Shown here: positions 7,111 to 7,520 of the stretch, piece after piece
Layout: each line of letters opens with the position of its first letter
How positions within the stretch are numbered: position 1 is the first letter of the stretch
Source of the DNA: Gammaproteobacteria bacterium
Lineage (GTDB): Bacteria; Pseudomonadota; Gammaproteobacteria; Arenicellales; Poriferihabitantaceae
Length of the DNA stretch: 7,520 bases
NCBI GenBank assembly: GCA_024679435.1
Contig: JAIBDK010000112.1
Location: forward strand, 1-7,520
Direction: 5' to 3'
Made by a program: the position numbers and the translations under genes
The notes under the pieces: model-generated
Seen by the model: the letters and a program-made list of their open reading frames with translations, nothing else
Database searches by the model: none
Told to the model about the DNA's origin: nothing

Positions 7111-7491
7111 TTAAAGACTCTGAATGGAATATTGTGGTCCAGCGTTTGAATTTAGTCTTTCTTGCTCAAGGGCAAGTGAAACGACCGCGGATATTCTATC
7201 GGTAAGTCTCTGAAACTCCGAAATATTCCCGGCATCGCGTTGTTTTAGCGCCTGCTGTAGCAGTTCCTCTAAACTTACAGAATTGCGTCCCGGGGATTCA
7301 TCCCTTATTAGCCAGATAATGCCTGATTCTTTAGCGATGGCTAACTCGAGGGTGGCTTTTTGAAGATGGTCTATGGGTTTAAGTTCCTGAGTTCCCGATG
7401 ATGCAGAAAGTGACGGCTCTACAGTCGAATTTGGTGCAGACTGGCAACCGGGCAGCAAAATAAGGGCAGGGAGAAGATATCGGAGGATCAT
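7111..7491 (-). CDS. Small predicted outer-membrane lipoprotein, function unknown
   Basis: The 126-aa product has a compact lipoprotein signal, MILRYLLPALILLPGC, with lipobox LPGC and a predicted lipidated Cys16; Gln at +2 favours outer-membrane sorting. A Ser/Thr/Pro-rich linker (about 18-37) leads to a helical region (about 40-113) containing KATLELAIAKESGIIW, then LEELLQQALKQRDAGN, then an Ala/Leu-rich helix ending ALEQERL. The pattern of an Ala-rich helix, a Trp, a turn, 'LL..A....AGN' and a last Gln/Glu-rich helix loosely recalls the small SoxXA-binding-type helical hairpin proteins, but I do not recognise the family with confidence. No in-frame start lies further upstream because TAA occurs at 7503-7501. 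No strong Shine-Dalgarno sequence is seen. It is the first gene visible of the lipoprotein-xseA-M23 run, and the promoter probably lies at or beyond the window edge. Confidence 0.75.
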   Translation of the reverse strand: MILRYLLPALILLPGCQSAPNSTVEPSLSASSGTQELKPIDHLQKATLELAIAKESGIIWLIRDESPGRNSVSLEELLQQALKQRDAGNISEFQRLTDRISAVVSLALEQERLNSNAGPQYSIQSL

Positions 7492-7520
7492 GGTTCGATT
7501 TTATCTTTTTTACAGCCCTA

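Noticed and set aside
7498..7503. TAAAAT on the minus strand as a -10 element for the lipoprotein gene
   Set aside because: It is only 6 nt from the ATG, and the -35 region at proper spacing would lie at or outside the window edge, so it cannot be assessed.

Overview
The window looks like core chromosome from a gammaproteobacterium of moderate G+C, probably from the Pseudomonas/Cellvibrio/marine gammaproteobacterial side. The plus strand carries the end of rodZ, then hisS, yfgM, bamB and der. This is the well-known rodZ-(ispG)-hisS-yfgM-bamB-der cluster of Gammaproteobacteria. The minus strand carries a three-gene run: a small lipoprotein, xseA (exonuclease VII large subunit), and an M23/LytM-family periplasmic protein. 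I see no mobile element, CRISPR array, tRNA or rRNA. The organism assignment is inferred from gene order and protein similarity recalled from memory.

Layout, plus strand (1-4954): the 3' end of rodZ (2-139), a 44-bp gap, hisS (184-1443), and a 208-bp leader-like gap with a possible 38-codon ORF (1444-1651). These are followed by yfgM (1652-2296), bamB beginning on the very next base (2297-3460), a 117-bp gap, and der (3578-4954). Functions are cell-shape control (RodZ), histidyl-tRNA charging (HisRS), periplasmic chaperone work and outer-membrane protein assembly (YfgM, BamB), and 50S ribosome maturation (Der).

Layout, minus strand (7491 down to 4931): lipoprotein (7491-7111), 4 bp, xseA from a TTG codon (7106-5772), then the M23-like gene overlapping the xseA stop by 8 bp (5779-4931). 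The last gene converges on der, and the two coding regions overlap by 24 bp. The tight packing indicates one transcription unit that links a DNA-repair nuclease subunit to two exported envelope proteins.

Most of the window is ordinary housekeeping DNA, and I did not find a convincing new system. Four departures deserve attention. The M23 domain has lost most of its metal-binding and catalytic residues and is probably a pseudoenzyme. ispG is missing from its usual place between rodZ and hisS. The first GTPase domain of Der has Glu in place of the guanine-specifying Asp. The hisS-yfgM gap is unusually long for this operon and could form a stem over the yfgM ribosome-binding site.
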